Below, piece after piece: positions 28,895-37,977 of a stretch of 64,000 nt of DNA (its first letter is position 1; each line of letters opens with the position of its first letter). The stretch is from NCBI GenBank assembly GCA_016931575.1, contig JAFGEO010000072.1:1-64000 (forward strand), in the 5' to 3' direction. The notes beneath the pieces were generated by a model, which saw nothing but the letters and a program-made list of their open reading frames with translations, had not been told where the DNA came from and ran no database searches. This DNA is from Bacteroidales bacterium. Its GTDB lineage: Bacteria; Bacteroidota; Bacteroidia; Bacteroidales; UBA10428. Made by a program: the position numbers and the translations under genes.

Positions 28895-30076
28895 TCAGGA
28901 GGAAACAGGGAGGGTGAATTTAAAGGTACTTCCTTTACCCAATTCACTTTCGGCCCAGATATCCCCCCCGTTTTTCAGGATAAATTCCCTGCACAAGATA
29001 AGGCCAAGACCCGTTCCGCCCTCATCAGCTGTACCACGTGTTGAGAAGTTGACATCGATACGAAAAAGTTTTTGGAGGTTCTCTGGTTTAATTCCTATTC
29101 CGGTATCTGAAATCCCAACTTCGATCATATCTCCGCTCTTCGTTGCCGTACAGCTTATGCTGCCTTCTTCTTCGGTATACTTAATGGCATTTGAGATCAG
29201 GTTTCGGATAACAGTCTTTGTCATGTTTATATCCGCATACGCGAAAGTTCCTTCAGGGACGTTGTTAATCAGTTGGACACCTTTCCTGGCTGCATTATTA
29301 TTGAGAAGGAGAATGTTTTCCTTAACGAGCATGGAAAGGCTGATGGTCTCTGGTTCCAACAAGAGGTTTCCGGTTTGGGAACGGGACCATTCAAGCAGGT
29401 TTTCCAGGAGGGCATAACTGGTCCGGGAAGTCTCATGCAAAATACCGATGAATTCATGGATTTTTTCAGTAGAATAGTCGTCAAGGTTCCCCAGTAAAAG
29501 CTCTGTAAATCCCATGAGGGTGTTGAATGGATTTTTCAGATCGTGGGCAATAATGGAAAAGAACTTATCTTTTGTAGCATTCAGCTCTTTCAGCTCACGT
29601 GTTCTTTGGTCCACCTTTTTTTCCAGGTTTGCATTCAGTTCCCGGAGTTCCTCATTCTGACTAAAGATGGTTTTCTCCTGGTCATAACTTTTCAGGGCTT
29701 CTTTGAGGGTCAGGATCAGGTCTTCTTTTTCCCAGGGCTTGGAAATAAACCGGTAGAGGTCTGCTTTATTGATAGCATTACCAATTCCTTCAATACTGGC
29801 CTGTCCGGTAAGGAGGATTTTTTTTGATGAAGCATTATATTCATGGAACTTTTGCAGAAGGGCATCACCCTTCATGCCCGGCATAATAAAATCGGCGATG
29901 ATCAGAGGGACTTCCAAGCCTTCTTCGATTAGTTCATTGAAAATCTCAAGGGCTTCCTCGGCCCCTTCAGCCACCTCGACCAGATACTCATCCTGCATTC
30001 CCTGCTGAATTTGTTCTTTCAAAGCGTCTAAGACAATCACTTCATCATCAACACATAGTATTACTTGTTTACTCAT
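28895..30076 (-). CDS. hybrid response regulator-histidine kinase
   Basis: A 393-aa cytoplasmic protein. The N-terminal receiver domain (1-125) has the acidic pocket CVDDE, phospho-Asp in IIADFIMPGMKGDALL, TGQA and the lysine motif FISKPWEKEDLI. A coiled coil (about 130-165) leads to a HisKA domain with the phospho-His in FSIIAHDLKNPFNTLMGF. The HATPase then shows the N-box NLISNAIKYTEEEGS, the G1 box ISDTGIGI and the G2 box GGTGLGLILCREFI. It is the last gene of a kinase-receiver-hybrid operon, overlapping the receiver gene by 8 bases. A receiver placed before a kinase suggests control of its own kinase activity by an upstream phosphoryl donor. Confidence 0.92.
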   Translation of the reverse strand: MSKQVILCVDDEVIVLDALKEQIQQGMQDEYLVEVAEGAEEALEIFNELIEEGLEVPLIIADFIMPGMKGDALLQKFHEYNASSKKILLTGQASIEGIGNAINKADLYRFISKPWEKEDLILTLKEALKSYDQEKTIFSQNEELRELNANLEKKVDQRTRELKELNATKDKFFSIIAHDLKNPFNTLMGFTELLLGNLDDYSTEKIHEFIGILHETSRTSYALLENLLEWSRSQTGNLLLEPETISLSMLVKENILLLNNNAARKGVQLINNVPEGTFAYADINMTKTVIRNLISNAIKYTEEEGSISCTATKSGDMIEVGISDTGIGIKPENLQKLFRIDVNFSTRGTADEGGTGLGLILCREFILKNGGDIWAESELGKGSTFKFTLPVSS

Positions 30077-30467
30077 TTTCTTGTAATCCCGATTTAATAA
30101 CCTTAATTAATTCTTCCTTGTTCCAGGGTTTGGGAATAAGTGTAAACAGGTCAGCCAGATCCTGCAAGGTATCGACAGATTCCTGATCAGCCTGTCCCGT
30201 AAGCAGAACCTTAACAACCCGGGGATACTTAAGGTCGATCTGAAGCAGGAATTTATCCCCTTTCATGCCGGGCATCAACCAGTCACAGACAATAATGGCC
30301 ACATCGATACCTTCTTCATCCAGCTCATCGAGGATTTCCATAGCCTCTTCAGCGCTTTCGGCAGTTTCATACAAATAGGTATCCCCAAAATGCTTCTCGA
30401 GCTGTTCCCGAAGGCTTTCGAGGATAATGATCTCATCATCGACACATATTATAGCTTTTCGCTCCAT
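30069..30467 (-). CDS. single-domain response regulator
   Basis: A 132-aa receiver without an output domain, taken from the ATG at 30467, one base after the upstream kinase stop; a longer frame from 30551 lies inside the kinase gene and is rejected. Motifs: ICVDDEIIILESLREQL (acidic pocket), phospho-Asp in IIVCDWLMPGMKGDKFLL, LLTGQADQES (Thr) and TLIPKPWNKEELI (Lys). It closely resembles the receiver of the next gene, so the two probably arose by duplication. It likely shuttles phosphate between the upstream sensor kinase and the hybrid kinase, or acts by protein contact. Confidence 0.9.
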   Translation of the reverse strand: MERKAIICVDDEIIILESLREQLEKHFGDTYLYETAESAEEAMEILDELDEEGIDVAIIVCDWLMPGMKGDKFLLQIDLKYPRVVKVLLTGQADQESVDTLQDLADLFTLIPKPWNKEELIKVIKSGLQENE

Positions 30468-30468
30468 A

Positions 30469-33120
30469 CTATTCAATGGGCAATTTAATAATAAATTTTG
30501 CTCCTTCTCCCAACTGACTTTCAACACTGATCGTTCCGTTGTGCTTTTCAATAATTTTTTTCACAATATCCAGTCCCAGTCCGCTTCCTTCTCCCTGTTT
30601 CTTTGTAGTGAAGAAAGGTTCGAATATCTTGTCTTTGATATCCGGCTCAATTCCGGGACCGTTATCCTCAAAGCTGACAAAGACAAATTCTCCCTGAAGA
30701 TGTGTTTTAATGATGAGATTACCTTCATACCGCAAGGCCTGGATGGCATTCTGGATCAGGTTGGTCCATACCTGGCTGATCTCATCCTGGTAACAATGTA
30801 CCAGAGGCAGTTTTTCATATTCCCTCACAATCTCCACACCCTGTTTCAGCTGATTATTGTAGAGGGTCAGGACGGTTTCGATATTGTCAATGATATCGGT
30901 GGGGACCTTCTCTCCCATGGTATCCCGGTGGGCGTATTTTTTAAGTGCAAATACCACCTTTGTAGCCTTTTCCACAGCAAGGTTGATGGTATTGGTGTTT
31001 TTAAGGAGAGAGATAAAATTTCTGGCAGACCGCACTACTTTAAGTGCGTCTTCTCTTTTCAGGGAAGGGATCAGATCATCCAGGGCATCCACATATACTT
31101 CAAGGTAGACCAGCGTATCGGCCATCAGATCGGCATTAGGGATATCATTTTCCTTTAGCCGGGAGGTGATTTCACGGCGCATTTGCCTTTTCTCCCTGGA
31201 TGAAAGTTCAGGTTTTTTATTTCGGGCCACTTCAAAGATCTCAATAAAGAGTCTAAGGTCATCAATAGATTGCGCCTGGAAGAGGGAAGGGAGTTCACTC
31301 AGAGCGGTTTGGAGAGAGTCACTGAGGTTTCCGATGGAGGCTTTTATCGCACCAAGAGGGGTGTTGATTTCATGGGCGATCCCGGCTATGAGCTGCCCCA
31401 GAGCGGCCATTTTTTCGGATTGGACGAGTTGCTCCTGGGTTTGGGTCAGGTTATCGACAAGGGCTTCCAGGTTTTCTTTCTGGTTAACAAGTTCTTCATT
31501 AACGAAACGTATCTCTTCTTCTGCCCTTTTGCGCTCTTTTATATCTCTGGCCACTATGATAACCACTTCCCGGTTCCGGATTCTGAAGCTATGGGCACTG
31601 ATCTCCACATCCAGGATGTTTCCTTCTTTCGACTCCCAGATCCTTTCGAAGGTGGTTTCGCCAAGAGCAAGCTCATAGGGATAGATTTCCTCTTCTTTCC
31701 AAAACTCAACGGCCTGAAGCTGCAGCGGCGTCATCTCACGAACCTGATCAAGTGAATATCCGAGTTTTTCTAGTGCATAATGGTTGGCTTCAATAAATTT
31801 TCCTACAGTTTTCTTTTGGGTATTTACCTCATACATCATGATAAAATCAGAAGCATGGGTGAACAGCATGCGGTATTTCTCTTCCTGCTCCCTGATGAGC
31901 TCCTGGGCTTTTTGCTGCTCGGTGATGTCATGCGCCAGGCCCTGTATGGAGACCAGTTTACCTTCTTCACTGAAAACGGCGACTTCTGAAATTTCCAATA
32001 CACATATATCATTGTTTTTTGAAGTAACTTCAATTGTATATTTGGGTTGGGGATGGCCGAGGAGAATCTGGTTGTGGTATTGGAGGGCTTGCTGGTTCAA
32101 CGGGTTATCCGTATAGATAGCATCGTGAATCTCGCGGTAATTTTTGACCTCGTAACCCAAAATATTCTTCACTGAGGGACTGACAAAGAGCAAGGTGCCG
32201 TTCAGCGCCTTGCTATAGAAAAAGTATTCATTCTCAAGGTGTTCGATTAATTGCTCATATTTATCCCTACTTTCTTTCAGAGCCTCGTAGGCAGATTTCA
32301 GCTCGCTGTTTTGTTTAAGAATTTCGCGATGGGTTTTCCTCAGTTCGGCATTCCGCATGGAGATCTCTGAAGTCCTGCGGATGACACGCAGCTCAAGATC
32401 CTGGTAGATCTCCTTTAGATGGGTGCGCATCTTATGGATGGCCTTTGTCAGGTTTCCCAATACGCCGGCATAGTCGTATCTTAAATTGGCATCAAAATCT
32501 TTATCACTGATTTGGTTTACTACATCGGTTATATCCTGTAATTGTTTATTGAATCTCCATCTGAAGAGTTGTGGCAATACAAAGGCCAGACTCAGCAGGA
32601 CCAGGAAGGAAATAACAATCAGGATCAGGTAGAGCCTGGTTGCCGGCGGAGGTTCAAAACAGGCAAAAATACTGATGTTATCTGTCAATCCGTATCGAAT
32701 CAGGTAAGCGTTGTTTTTCAGGAAATGCCGGTCACAGGTGAAAAAATGTATAGACTCCTTATGAGAGGAGATGGTTAAAAGTTCTTTTTCGAAGCAGGCA
32801 TTTTTTTTTGTTGAAAAGATCTGGCTGTCTCCAATTGAAACAGCTGCAGAATTGGCCTGAGTCAATTTTAAATAATGATTCAGGAAGCTTTCCCAATCAG
32901 ACATGGAAAACTTATGAACAAGAGAATCTTTTTTCTGCCCGGAAACAGAAAGTAGTTCTTCCAGGATGATTTCTGAGCGTTCGCGGGTTTGCTTTGCATG
33001 GGCTTTTTGGTGATTTTTTTGCTCCCGGTATAATGAGAATACAAACAGGAAGGTAGAAATGACAAAGATAAGAAGCGATATTCTCCAGAAAAAATTGATA
33101 CGAGAGAAGGGTGATTTCAT
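30469..33120 (-). CDS. membrane sensor histidine kinase with HAMP and two PAS domains
   Basis: An 883-aa kinase. TM1 (about 10-30) and TM2 (about 160-182) enclose a periplasmic sensor of about 130 residues with a Cys-containing segment. The HAMP region (about 185-240) and a coiled coil (about 240-295) lead to two PAS domains (about 296-420 and 421-545). HisKA carries IAGIAHEINTPLGAI. The dimerisation region then has an unusually long helical insertion of roughly 150 residues before the ATPase N-box VWTNLIQNAIQAL, G1 FEDNGPGIEP and G2 GEGSGLGLDIVKKI. It is first in the operon with a receiver and a hybrid kinase. The signal is unknown. Confidence 0.93.
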   Translation of the reverse strand: MKSPFSRINFFWRISLLIFVISTFLFVFSLYREQKNHQKAHAKQTRERSEIILEELLSVSGQKKDSLVHKFSMSDWESFLNHYLKLTQANSAAVSIGDSQIFSTKKNACFEKELLTISSHKESIHFFTCDRHFLKNNAYLIRYGLTDNISIFACFEPPPATRLYLILIVISFLVLLSLAFVLPQLFRWRFNKQLQDITDVVNQISDKDFDANLRYDYAGVLGNLTKAIHKMRTHLKEIYQDLELRVIRRTSEISMRNAELRKTHREILKQNSELKSAYEALKESRDKYEQLIEHLENEYFFYSKALNGTLLFVSPSVKNILGYEVKNYREIHDAIYTDNPLNQQALQYHNQILLGHPQPKYTIEVTSKNNDICVLEISEVAVFSEEGKLVSIQGLAHDITEQQKAQELIREQEEKYRMLFTHASDFIMMYEVNTQKKTVGKFIEANHYALEKLGYSLDQVREMTPLQLQAVEFWKEEEIYPYELALGETTFERIWESKEGNILDVEISAHSFRIRNREVVIIVARDIKERKRAEEEIRFVNEELVNQKENLEALVDNLTQTQEQLVQSEKMAALGQLIAGIAHEINTPLGAIKASIGNLSDSLQTALSELPSLFQAQSIDDLRLFIEIFEVARNKKPELSSREKRQMRREITSRLKENDIPNADLMADTLVYLEVYVDALDDLIPSLKREDALKVVRSARNFISLLKNTNTINLAVEKATKVVFALKKYAHRDTMGEKVPTDIIDNIETVLTLYNNQLKQGVEIVREYEKLPLVHCYQDEISQVWTNLIQNAIQALRYEGNLIIKTHLQGEFVFVSFEDNGPGIEPDIKDKIFEPFFTTKKQGEGSGLGLDIVKKIIEKHNGTISVESQLGEGAKFIIKLPIE

Positions 33121-33302
33121 AGTAATACCGCTTGTATTTCGAACTAATTTAGAAATATTTTCCGGCAGAACAAAGCTCCTGCTTTTTTCGGGGATTCGTA
33201 ATTGAATAAATGGATCGGTATTTGAAAATATATTATCTTGACAGGTATTACTGATTTTATAAAAATATCGGTATATTTAAATGATTACTATATTCGTTTA
33301 GA

Positions 33303-34556
33303 ATGGTCCGGTTCTGTTTTTTTGCATTAATCCTTTCAATGCTCAACTCCTTAGCCTTTACCCAGTCGGACGAAATTTGGCTGGACTCTGGATTTGCTGG
33401 TGAAGATACCATACCTGTGCTCATTTCAGGACAGCGGGTGAACGATTATCTTATAGCAATTCCAAGGGGTTCCGACCAGATTGTGATCGGTGGGTGTATT
33501 GGCAGTATCTTCCATGAAGTGATCGACAGTGCCGTGGTCGAAGTGGTAATTGATGGGAGAGAACCCTTCCATGTCTTATCAGAGAACGGGCTTTTCAATT
33601 TTGTCACAGAAGCAAAGGGGAATGTGGTGGATATTTTCATTTCACATCCTGATTACCATACTCTGGACACCTCCATCGTATTCCCGCAGGATGCAAACAC
33701 GAAGTTACGGCTTCTGCTGACACCCAAATACCGCATTCTATTACGCGGAAGGGTGTTTGCCGGGAATATGCCCCTGGAAGGAGTTAATGTCAGTATTTCA
33801 CATCTTGGCAAGGAGTATGCGACCCAAACACTGGGATGTTACTATGATAGTGAACAGTACTGGAACTGTCTTTTCGACGGAATGTTCAAAACCGAACTAA
33901 CCGCGGATACACCGGATGACAGCATATACCTTAAACTTTCGATGGATGGAATGCAGTCCTATACTTACGGAATGAAATTTCAGGATTATACGGGAGAAAT
34001 TATGGAATTCAGGATGAAGTATGAATCCGTGCTTCCCGCACCACCCAAGAGCAATATAAACCTTAAACTTGGATTCCCGGCATTGTCCCTCTCAAATGAT
34101 TGGTATATGGGGTTATCCTACTACAGGCATGTGGGAAATATCAATCGGCTGGCCTATGGCCTGGATGTAAACATGTACATCACAAATTTTACGGTACCCG
34201 TTGAAACTTTTGAGGGACTTGATCCCCGGGAGGCTGACAGCTCCTACATTAATGCTTTTGTGGGGCCTTCCCTGCTTTATTATTTTATAAAGCCCGATAC
34301 TCGGTGGTTTTCAAGTTATGCGGGCTGCACATTTTCTATGAACCTGACAGAATTAGCGTTTGTTCCACAGCTCTTTCTGGGATCAAGGATTTTCCTGGAC
34401 CTGAACAAAGCCCTGGGTCTGGAAATTCGCTATACTGAGTTTGCAAGAACTGTAACACATTACACCTTTAATCCGTATGGTAAGGCATACTCTTCGGAGG
34501 TATCTGAAGTTTTTACAAAACTGCATGCTACAATAGGGATCCAGGTGGTCTTTTAA
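33303..34556 (+). CDS. secreted protein with carboxypeptidase-regulatory-like domain and beta-barrel-like C-terminus
   Basis: A 417-aa protein with a signal peptide (RFCFFALILSMLNSLAFT, cleavage near residue 20). The middle section (about 130-230) reads as a carboxypeptidase D regulatory-like Ig fold, LLRGRVFAGNMPLEGVNVSI. The C-terminal half (about 250-417) has alternating beta strands rich in Tyr and ends in HATIGIQVVF, consistent with an outer-membrane barrel insertion signal. No defined family was recognised. A lipoprotein gene follows nine bases downstream, suggesting a two-gene envelope unit. It is divergent from the sensor kinase, which might regulate it, but nothing shows this directly. 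Confidence 0.65.
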   Translation: MVRFCFFALILSMLNSLAFTQSDEIWLDSGFAGEDTIPVLISGQRVNDYLIAIPRGSDQIVIGGCIGSIFHEVIDSAVVEVVIDGREPFHVLSENGLFNFVTEAKGNVVDIFISHPDYHTLDTSIVFPQDANTKLRLLLTPKYRILLRGRVFAGNMPLEGVNVSISHLGKEYATQTLGCYYDSEQYWNCLFDGMFKTELTADTPDDSIYLKLSMDGMQSYTYGMKFQDYTGEIMEFRMKYESVLPAPPKSNINLKLGFPALSLSNDWYMGLSYYRHVGNINRLAYGLDVNMYITNFTVPVETFEGLDPREADSSYINAFVGPSLLYYFIKPDTRWFSSYAGCTFSMNLTELAFVPQLFLGSRIFLDLNKALGLEIRYTEFARTVTHYTFNPYGKAYSSEVSEVFTKLHATIGIQVVF

Positions 34557-34564
34557 AAGAAAAT

Positions 34565-35104
34565 ATGAAAACAGGCAGAAGCTATATAGTTTGTTTGGCA
34601 TTGATCTGGCTGATGCTGGGATGCGAAGAGGAAGTTAGCATCATTCAGAATAAGGACCTGGTTTTTACGCATAGTTATCCTGTCAGAATACCCCCCTACG
34701 AGTATGAGGGTGAAAATGGGCAATTTATCCAGGTAAGGGGCGACTCGGGTTTCGAAAGCAATTCTATTGATACACTTTCCGGCGAGCCCGTTTTGGCCTG
34801 GGAGGGACTTGAGAACCAGCTCGTAAGCGTTGCCATATTTACGGAAGCGATTGAGGTGGCCCATGGAGAGATCATTGCGAGTGATGTGATCTGGAAATGG
34901 AATACCGGAATGGCAGCGGCTGATTCAAACCGCATTGCCTATGCTGAGGGACGTGCAGTCTCAAGAGGGGATTACATTAATGAAGGCCAGGTACCCGACC
35001 CACTACCTCCCGGGCATTATTACTGGGCAGTATGGAGTTGGGGTAAATCCGGGACAACTATTATTTATTCAAGCCGGCAATTGGAATTTTATGTACCAAA
35101 TTAA
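34565..35104 (+). CDS. lipoprotein of unknown function
   Basis: A 179-aa protein with a lipobox ending in LALIWLMLGCEEE (Cys at about 20). The acidic residues right after Cys resemble a Bacteroidota surface-export signal, so it may be displayed outside the cell. The mature part has a Trp/Tyr-rich beta pattern (DVIWKWNTGMAAAD, GHYYWAVWSWGKSG), perhaps an Ig-like fold. No known family was recognised. It is co-oriented with, and nine bases after, the barrel-like protein gene. Confidence 0.7.
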   Translation: MKTGRSYIVCLALIWLMLGCEEEVSIIQNKDLVFTHSYPVRIPPYEYEGENGQFIQVRGDSGFESNSIDTLSGEPVLAWEGLENQLVSVAIFTEAIEVAHGEIIASDVIWKWNTGMAAADSNRIAYAEGRAVSRGDYINEGQVPDPLPPGHYYWAVWSWGKSGTTIIYSSRQLEFYVPN

Positions 35105-35142
35105 TCTGTTCATCTGTCAATCAGGTCATATAGTGTAAACAT

Positions 35143-35174
35143 TTTGGTAGATTTGAATAGATTACTTACTTTTG
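35143..35174 (+). promoter_or_regulatory. Bacteroidota-type promoter for the small gene at 35203
   Basis: TTTG (35143-35146), 20 bases, TACTTTTG (35167-35174): a full match to the -33/-7 consensus. Transcription would start near 35181. Confidence 0.7.
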
Positions 35175-35202
35175 TTGGCATAATACTGTTAAACATCAGA
35201 AG

Positions 35203-35331
35203 GTGAAAACAATCAAACAGAAACACAACCTCAAGACTGAGAAGAAAAACAGGATTATCATTGAAGAAGTTAATCCAAATGAACTTGCTGAGCTCTGGAA
35301 AAAGCTTAGTGACCTGAATAAGGCATTCTAA
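35203..35331 (+). CDS. small basic protein (42 codons) with its own promoter and terminator
   Basis: A GTG-initiated frame of 42 residues: a lysine-rich first half (VKTIKQKHNLKTEKKNR) followed by a potentially amphipathic acidic/hydrophobic half (EEVNPNELAELWKKLSDLNK). It sits between a consensus promoter (35143-35174) and a hairpin terminator (35355-35379), so the locus is an independent transcription unit of about 200 bases. AGAAGG directly abuts the GTG, a poor ribosome-binding spacing. The transcript might therefore act as an RNA instead, or as both. No family was recognised. Confidence 0.5.
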   Translation: MKTIKQKHNLKTEKKNRIIIEEVNPNELAELWKKLSDLNKAF

Positions 35332-35354
35332 AACCCTGATTCTTTGCTATCTGT

Positions 35355-35386
35355 ATTCTACGGGATCTCTCCGTAGAATTTTCTTG
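35355..35386 (+). terminator. terminator of the small gene
   Basis: Nine-base-pair stem ATTCTACGG / CCGTAGAAT with a 7-base loop (35355-35379), followed by TTTCTTG. It lies 24 bases after the small frame's stop. Confidence 0.7.
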
Positions 35387-35535
35387 TTTGTATAACTCAC
35401 TTATTATCAAACACTTAACCTACCAATTTTCATTTATCATTGATGATACAATTTTAGTCAATGAACCTATTTCGTTTGTGTAAATAATAAAGTTACCCGG
35501 ACTGAATTCCCGTATAGGATGAAAAACGAACCATC
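35387..35535. other. intergenic region before the YcbB-like gene
   Basis: A+T-rich spacer with no credible gene. No strict TAnnTTTG promoter was found for the L,D-transpeptidase gene. Confidence 0.3.
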
Positions 35536-37239
35536 ATGTGGGAATTAGTGAGAGTTGATATCGAAGCGGAGAAAAGTGTGAGGAATGAAAAATGGTTCTC
35601 TGCCCTCCAAAACACAGTAAAATATTTATTTATAATTAGCAAGTACGCTTTCCTGGGAGTCTTTATGGTCGTACTGGCCAGTCATGAGGTAGTTAAGCCG
35701 GTAATTGGGGAAGAGGGGTTGGAATACTATCATGAAGAATTCAGAAGGGGTGCCATTCAGTATTTTGGAGAAGTCCGGCAAACCGATTCTGTTCAACCCG
35801 ACTTGTGTCTGGTTGAGGCGTTTTATAAGACTCGCAACTATGAGCCTGCCTGGACCATTAATTTTCAGGCTAACGGGAATCTCAATGCCATGTTGAAGTT
35901 AATCGGGGAGAGCCATCATTATGGTTTACTCCCTTCCTATTACTCCTATCATGAGCTAAAAGCAGCCCTTCAGGATCTTCAGAAAGATGCTTCCTTAAGC
36001 AATAAAAAGGCGGCAAGGCTTGTCCTGGAAGAAATGGCTACAACAGCTGCACTTACGATGATGCAGCATATCTCTTCAGGGGTCAGGGAAAATGATACCA
36101 CTAAAGCCTATCGGGAATTTGTCAGCTCTCTCCCCGCATATCTTAATCAAGTGGTCAGGCATAAAAGTGTCCGGAACGGGATCCTGGATCTACAGCCCCG
36201 GAACAAGCAGTACACAGAACTGCAGCATGCACTTTCAGGCTATTTATACAAAGCATTTAACGATACGCTTACGTATACGGTAAGCGATCTTGAAGGAAAT
36301 TTTGAAGCTATTTCAAACCGCCTGATTCTTCAGGGCTATATGGATAAAACATTCAGGAATGATACAGTTGCCATTATCAATGCCCTGAACCATTTTCAGC
36401 GTGTTCATTTTCTCGAAGAAAGCGAGACACCGGATGAAAAGACGCTGACAGCATTGGCAAGAGGAACCCGGGAGAAGTTCTATCAGATTGCACTGAATCT
36501 GGACCGGATCAGAAAAGATGAGTTGACGAATACGAATGCCATTCTGGTTAACATACCGGAATTCAGATTACATTATTATAATGCCGCCGGTGAAGAACTG
36601 GACTTTAGAGTGGTCGTAGGCAAATCTACTTCCCCGACACCTCTGATCAGGAGCCAGCTGGAAACCATTGTTACAAATCCGTCCTGGACTGTCCCCCGCA
36701 GTATTACCAGAAACGAACTGCTTCCAAGGATAAAGAAAGATTCCCTTTACCTTGAGAAAAACGGATACAGCATTGTTGATAATTATAACGAGACCATTGA
36801 TGCCAGCTCGATCGACTGGGAAACCCTTGAAGCAAAAGATTTCAACTATTGGTTCCGGCAGGAAAAGATCAATAATGCCCTGGGAGTTGTAAAATTTTTA
36901 TTCCCGAATGACTACTCAGTTTATCTACACGATACACCCTCCAAAAGTTTATTCAATAAAACCATCAGGGCTTATTCACACGGTTGTGTAAGGGTGGAGA
37001 ATCCCCAGGATCTGGCTCAGGCATTGGTAGAGAATCACACCAAAAGCAAAGAGGATGTAAAGAAAGTCATCAGGCAGCAGGAAAGAAAAGAAATTGAGAT
37101 CAGCGAATCGGTTTCCATCTTCATCCGGTACTACTCCTGCACAGCAGACAGTCTGGGAACTATATACTATCACCCTGACATTTATTCGCAGGACGAACAG
37201 GCCATCAATGATTTATTTGCGCAAAGTAACTGGAACTAA
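35536..37239 (+). CDS. L,D-transpeptidase, YcbB/LdtD-like, membrane-anchored
   Basis: A 567-aa peptidoglycan cross-linking enzyme making 3-3 bonds in the periplasm. One transmembrane helix (about 30-52, YLFIISKYAFLGVFMVVLAS) anchors it. Then come a helical scaffold domain (about 75-250), a peptidoglycan-binding-like segment (SNRLILQGYMDKTF..., about 255-310) and the YkuD catalytic domain. The catalytic motif is SHGCVRVENP (about 483-492), preceded by FPNDYSVYLHDTPSKSLF, typical of the YcbB group. Its 3' end overlaps by 35 bases the convergent gene for a different L,D-transpeptidase family member. Confidence 0.92.
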   Translation: MWELVRVDIEAEKSVRNEKWFSALQNTVKYLFIISKYAFLGVFMVVLASHEVVKPVIGEEGLEYYHEEFRRGAIQYFGEVRQTDSVQPDLCLVEAFYKTRNYEPAWTINFQANGNLNAMLKLIGESHHYGLLPSYYSYHELKAALQDLQKDASLSNKKAARLVLEEMATTAALTMMQHISSGVRENDTTKAYREFVSSLPAYLNQVVRHKSVRNGILDLQPRNKQYTELQHALSGYLYKAFNDTLTYTVSDLEGNFEAISNRLILQGYMDKTFRNDTVAIINALNHFQRVHFLEESETPDEKTLTALARGTREKFYQIALNLDRIRKDELTNTNAILVNIPEFRLHYYNAAGEELDFRVVVGKSTSPTPLIRSQLETIVTNPSWTVPRSITRNELLPRIKKDSLYLEKNGYSIVDNYNETIDASSIDWETLEAKDFNYWFRQEKINNALGVVKFLFPNDYSVYLHDTPSKSLFNKTIRAYSHGCVRVENPQDLAQALVENHTKSKEDVKKVIRQQERKEIEISESVSIFIRYYSCTADSLGTIYYHPDIYSQDEQAINDLFAQSNWN

Positions 37240-37918
37240 ACAGGTCTGACTGCCTCTGATATGAGGCATCCCTGGAATAGATGAACAGGCAGGATGCATC
37301 CTTGATCAGGTTAATCACTTCAGAGCTGATATCATAGGATAATGCAGGACATCCGAAGCTACGGCCCAAGCGGCCGTATTGCTTTATATAATCTTCACTT
37401 ACATAGTTGGCCCCATGAACAACAATTGCACGCTGCCAGGCATTTTTATTAATACCGGGTTCCAGGCCTTTAAGCCGGAGTGAATAACCATGCTTTCCCG
37501 TATAGGTTTGGTCAGTGACATAAAAGCCCAGGCTGCTTTGATTGGAATGAGGGCGGTCGGAAAAATTTTCAGCATAGAGAAGTCCGGAGTTTTTGCCATG
37601 AGCTACCAGGGTCTTTTCAATGATCCGTCTGTTTTTTATGTCAATAACAAAAAACCGGTTTTCAACAGAAGGTTTTGAAAAATCAATAACCGTAAGAATG
37701 GTATCCCTTTTGAACATCGAGTTTCCGGCCAGTTTCCGGTAACCCTCATAAGCCATTTGGAAGGCAAGAGGATTTAATTCGGGACAGTCCAGCTCAGCGT
37801 ACAAGCCTGAGGCATCTGGCGTGTGCGATGGTTCAGAATCGTCAGATATATCCCTAATAATCCCTGATCCAAGGGAAATAATCAGCAGGGGGAGTATTAG
37901 AATCAGGCGGGAAATCAT
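37205..37918 (-). CDS. murein L,D-transpeptidase catalytic-domain protein (YkuD_2 type)
   Basis: A 237-aa exported protein with an N-terminal signal or anchor (LILILPLLIISLGSGII). The catalytic region is recognisable by AIVVHGANYVSEDYIKQYG (about 172-190) followed by GRSFGCPALS (about 194-203), with the nucleophile Cys. This is the short, single-domain group distinct from YcbB. It could cleave or form 3-3 cross-links or attach proteins to murein. It has a consensus promoter (37941-37971) and an upstream cluster of TTATCAACA/TTAACA repeats. Confidence 0.85.
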   Translation of the reverse strand: MISRLILILPLLIISLGSGIIRDISDDSEPSHTPDASGLYAELDCPELNPLAFQMAYEGYRKLAGNSMFKRDTILTVIDFSKPSVENRFFVIDIKNRRIIEKTLVAHGKNSGLLYAENFSDRPHSNQSSLGFYVTDQTYTGKHGYSLRLKGLEPGINKNAWQRAIVVHGANYVSEDYIKQYGRLGRSFGCPALSYDISSEVINLIKDASCLFIYSRDASYQRQSDLFSSSYFAQINH

Positions 37919-37940
37919 TTCTTCATCGAATTTATCCTGT

Positions 37941-37971
37941 CAAAGCTAGGCAACCGGGTCTAAAAACTCAA
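37941..37971 (-). promoter_or_regulatory. Bacteroidota-type promoter for the YkuD_2 gene
   Basis: On the minus strand TTG (37969-37971), 20 bases, TAGCTTTG (37941-37948), 22 bases before the ATG at 37918. Both elements match the consensus. Confidence 0.7.
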
Positions 37972-37977
37972 GTGCGG

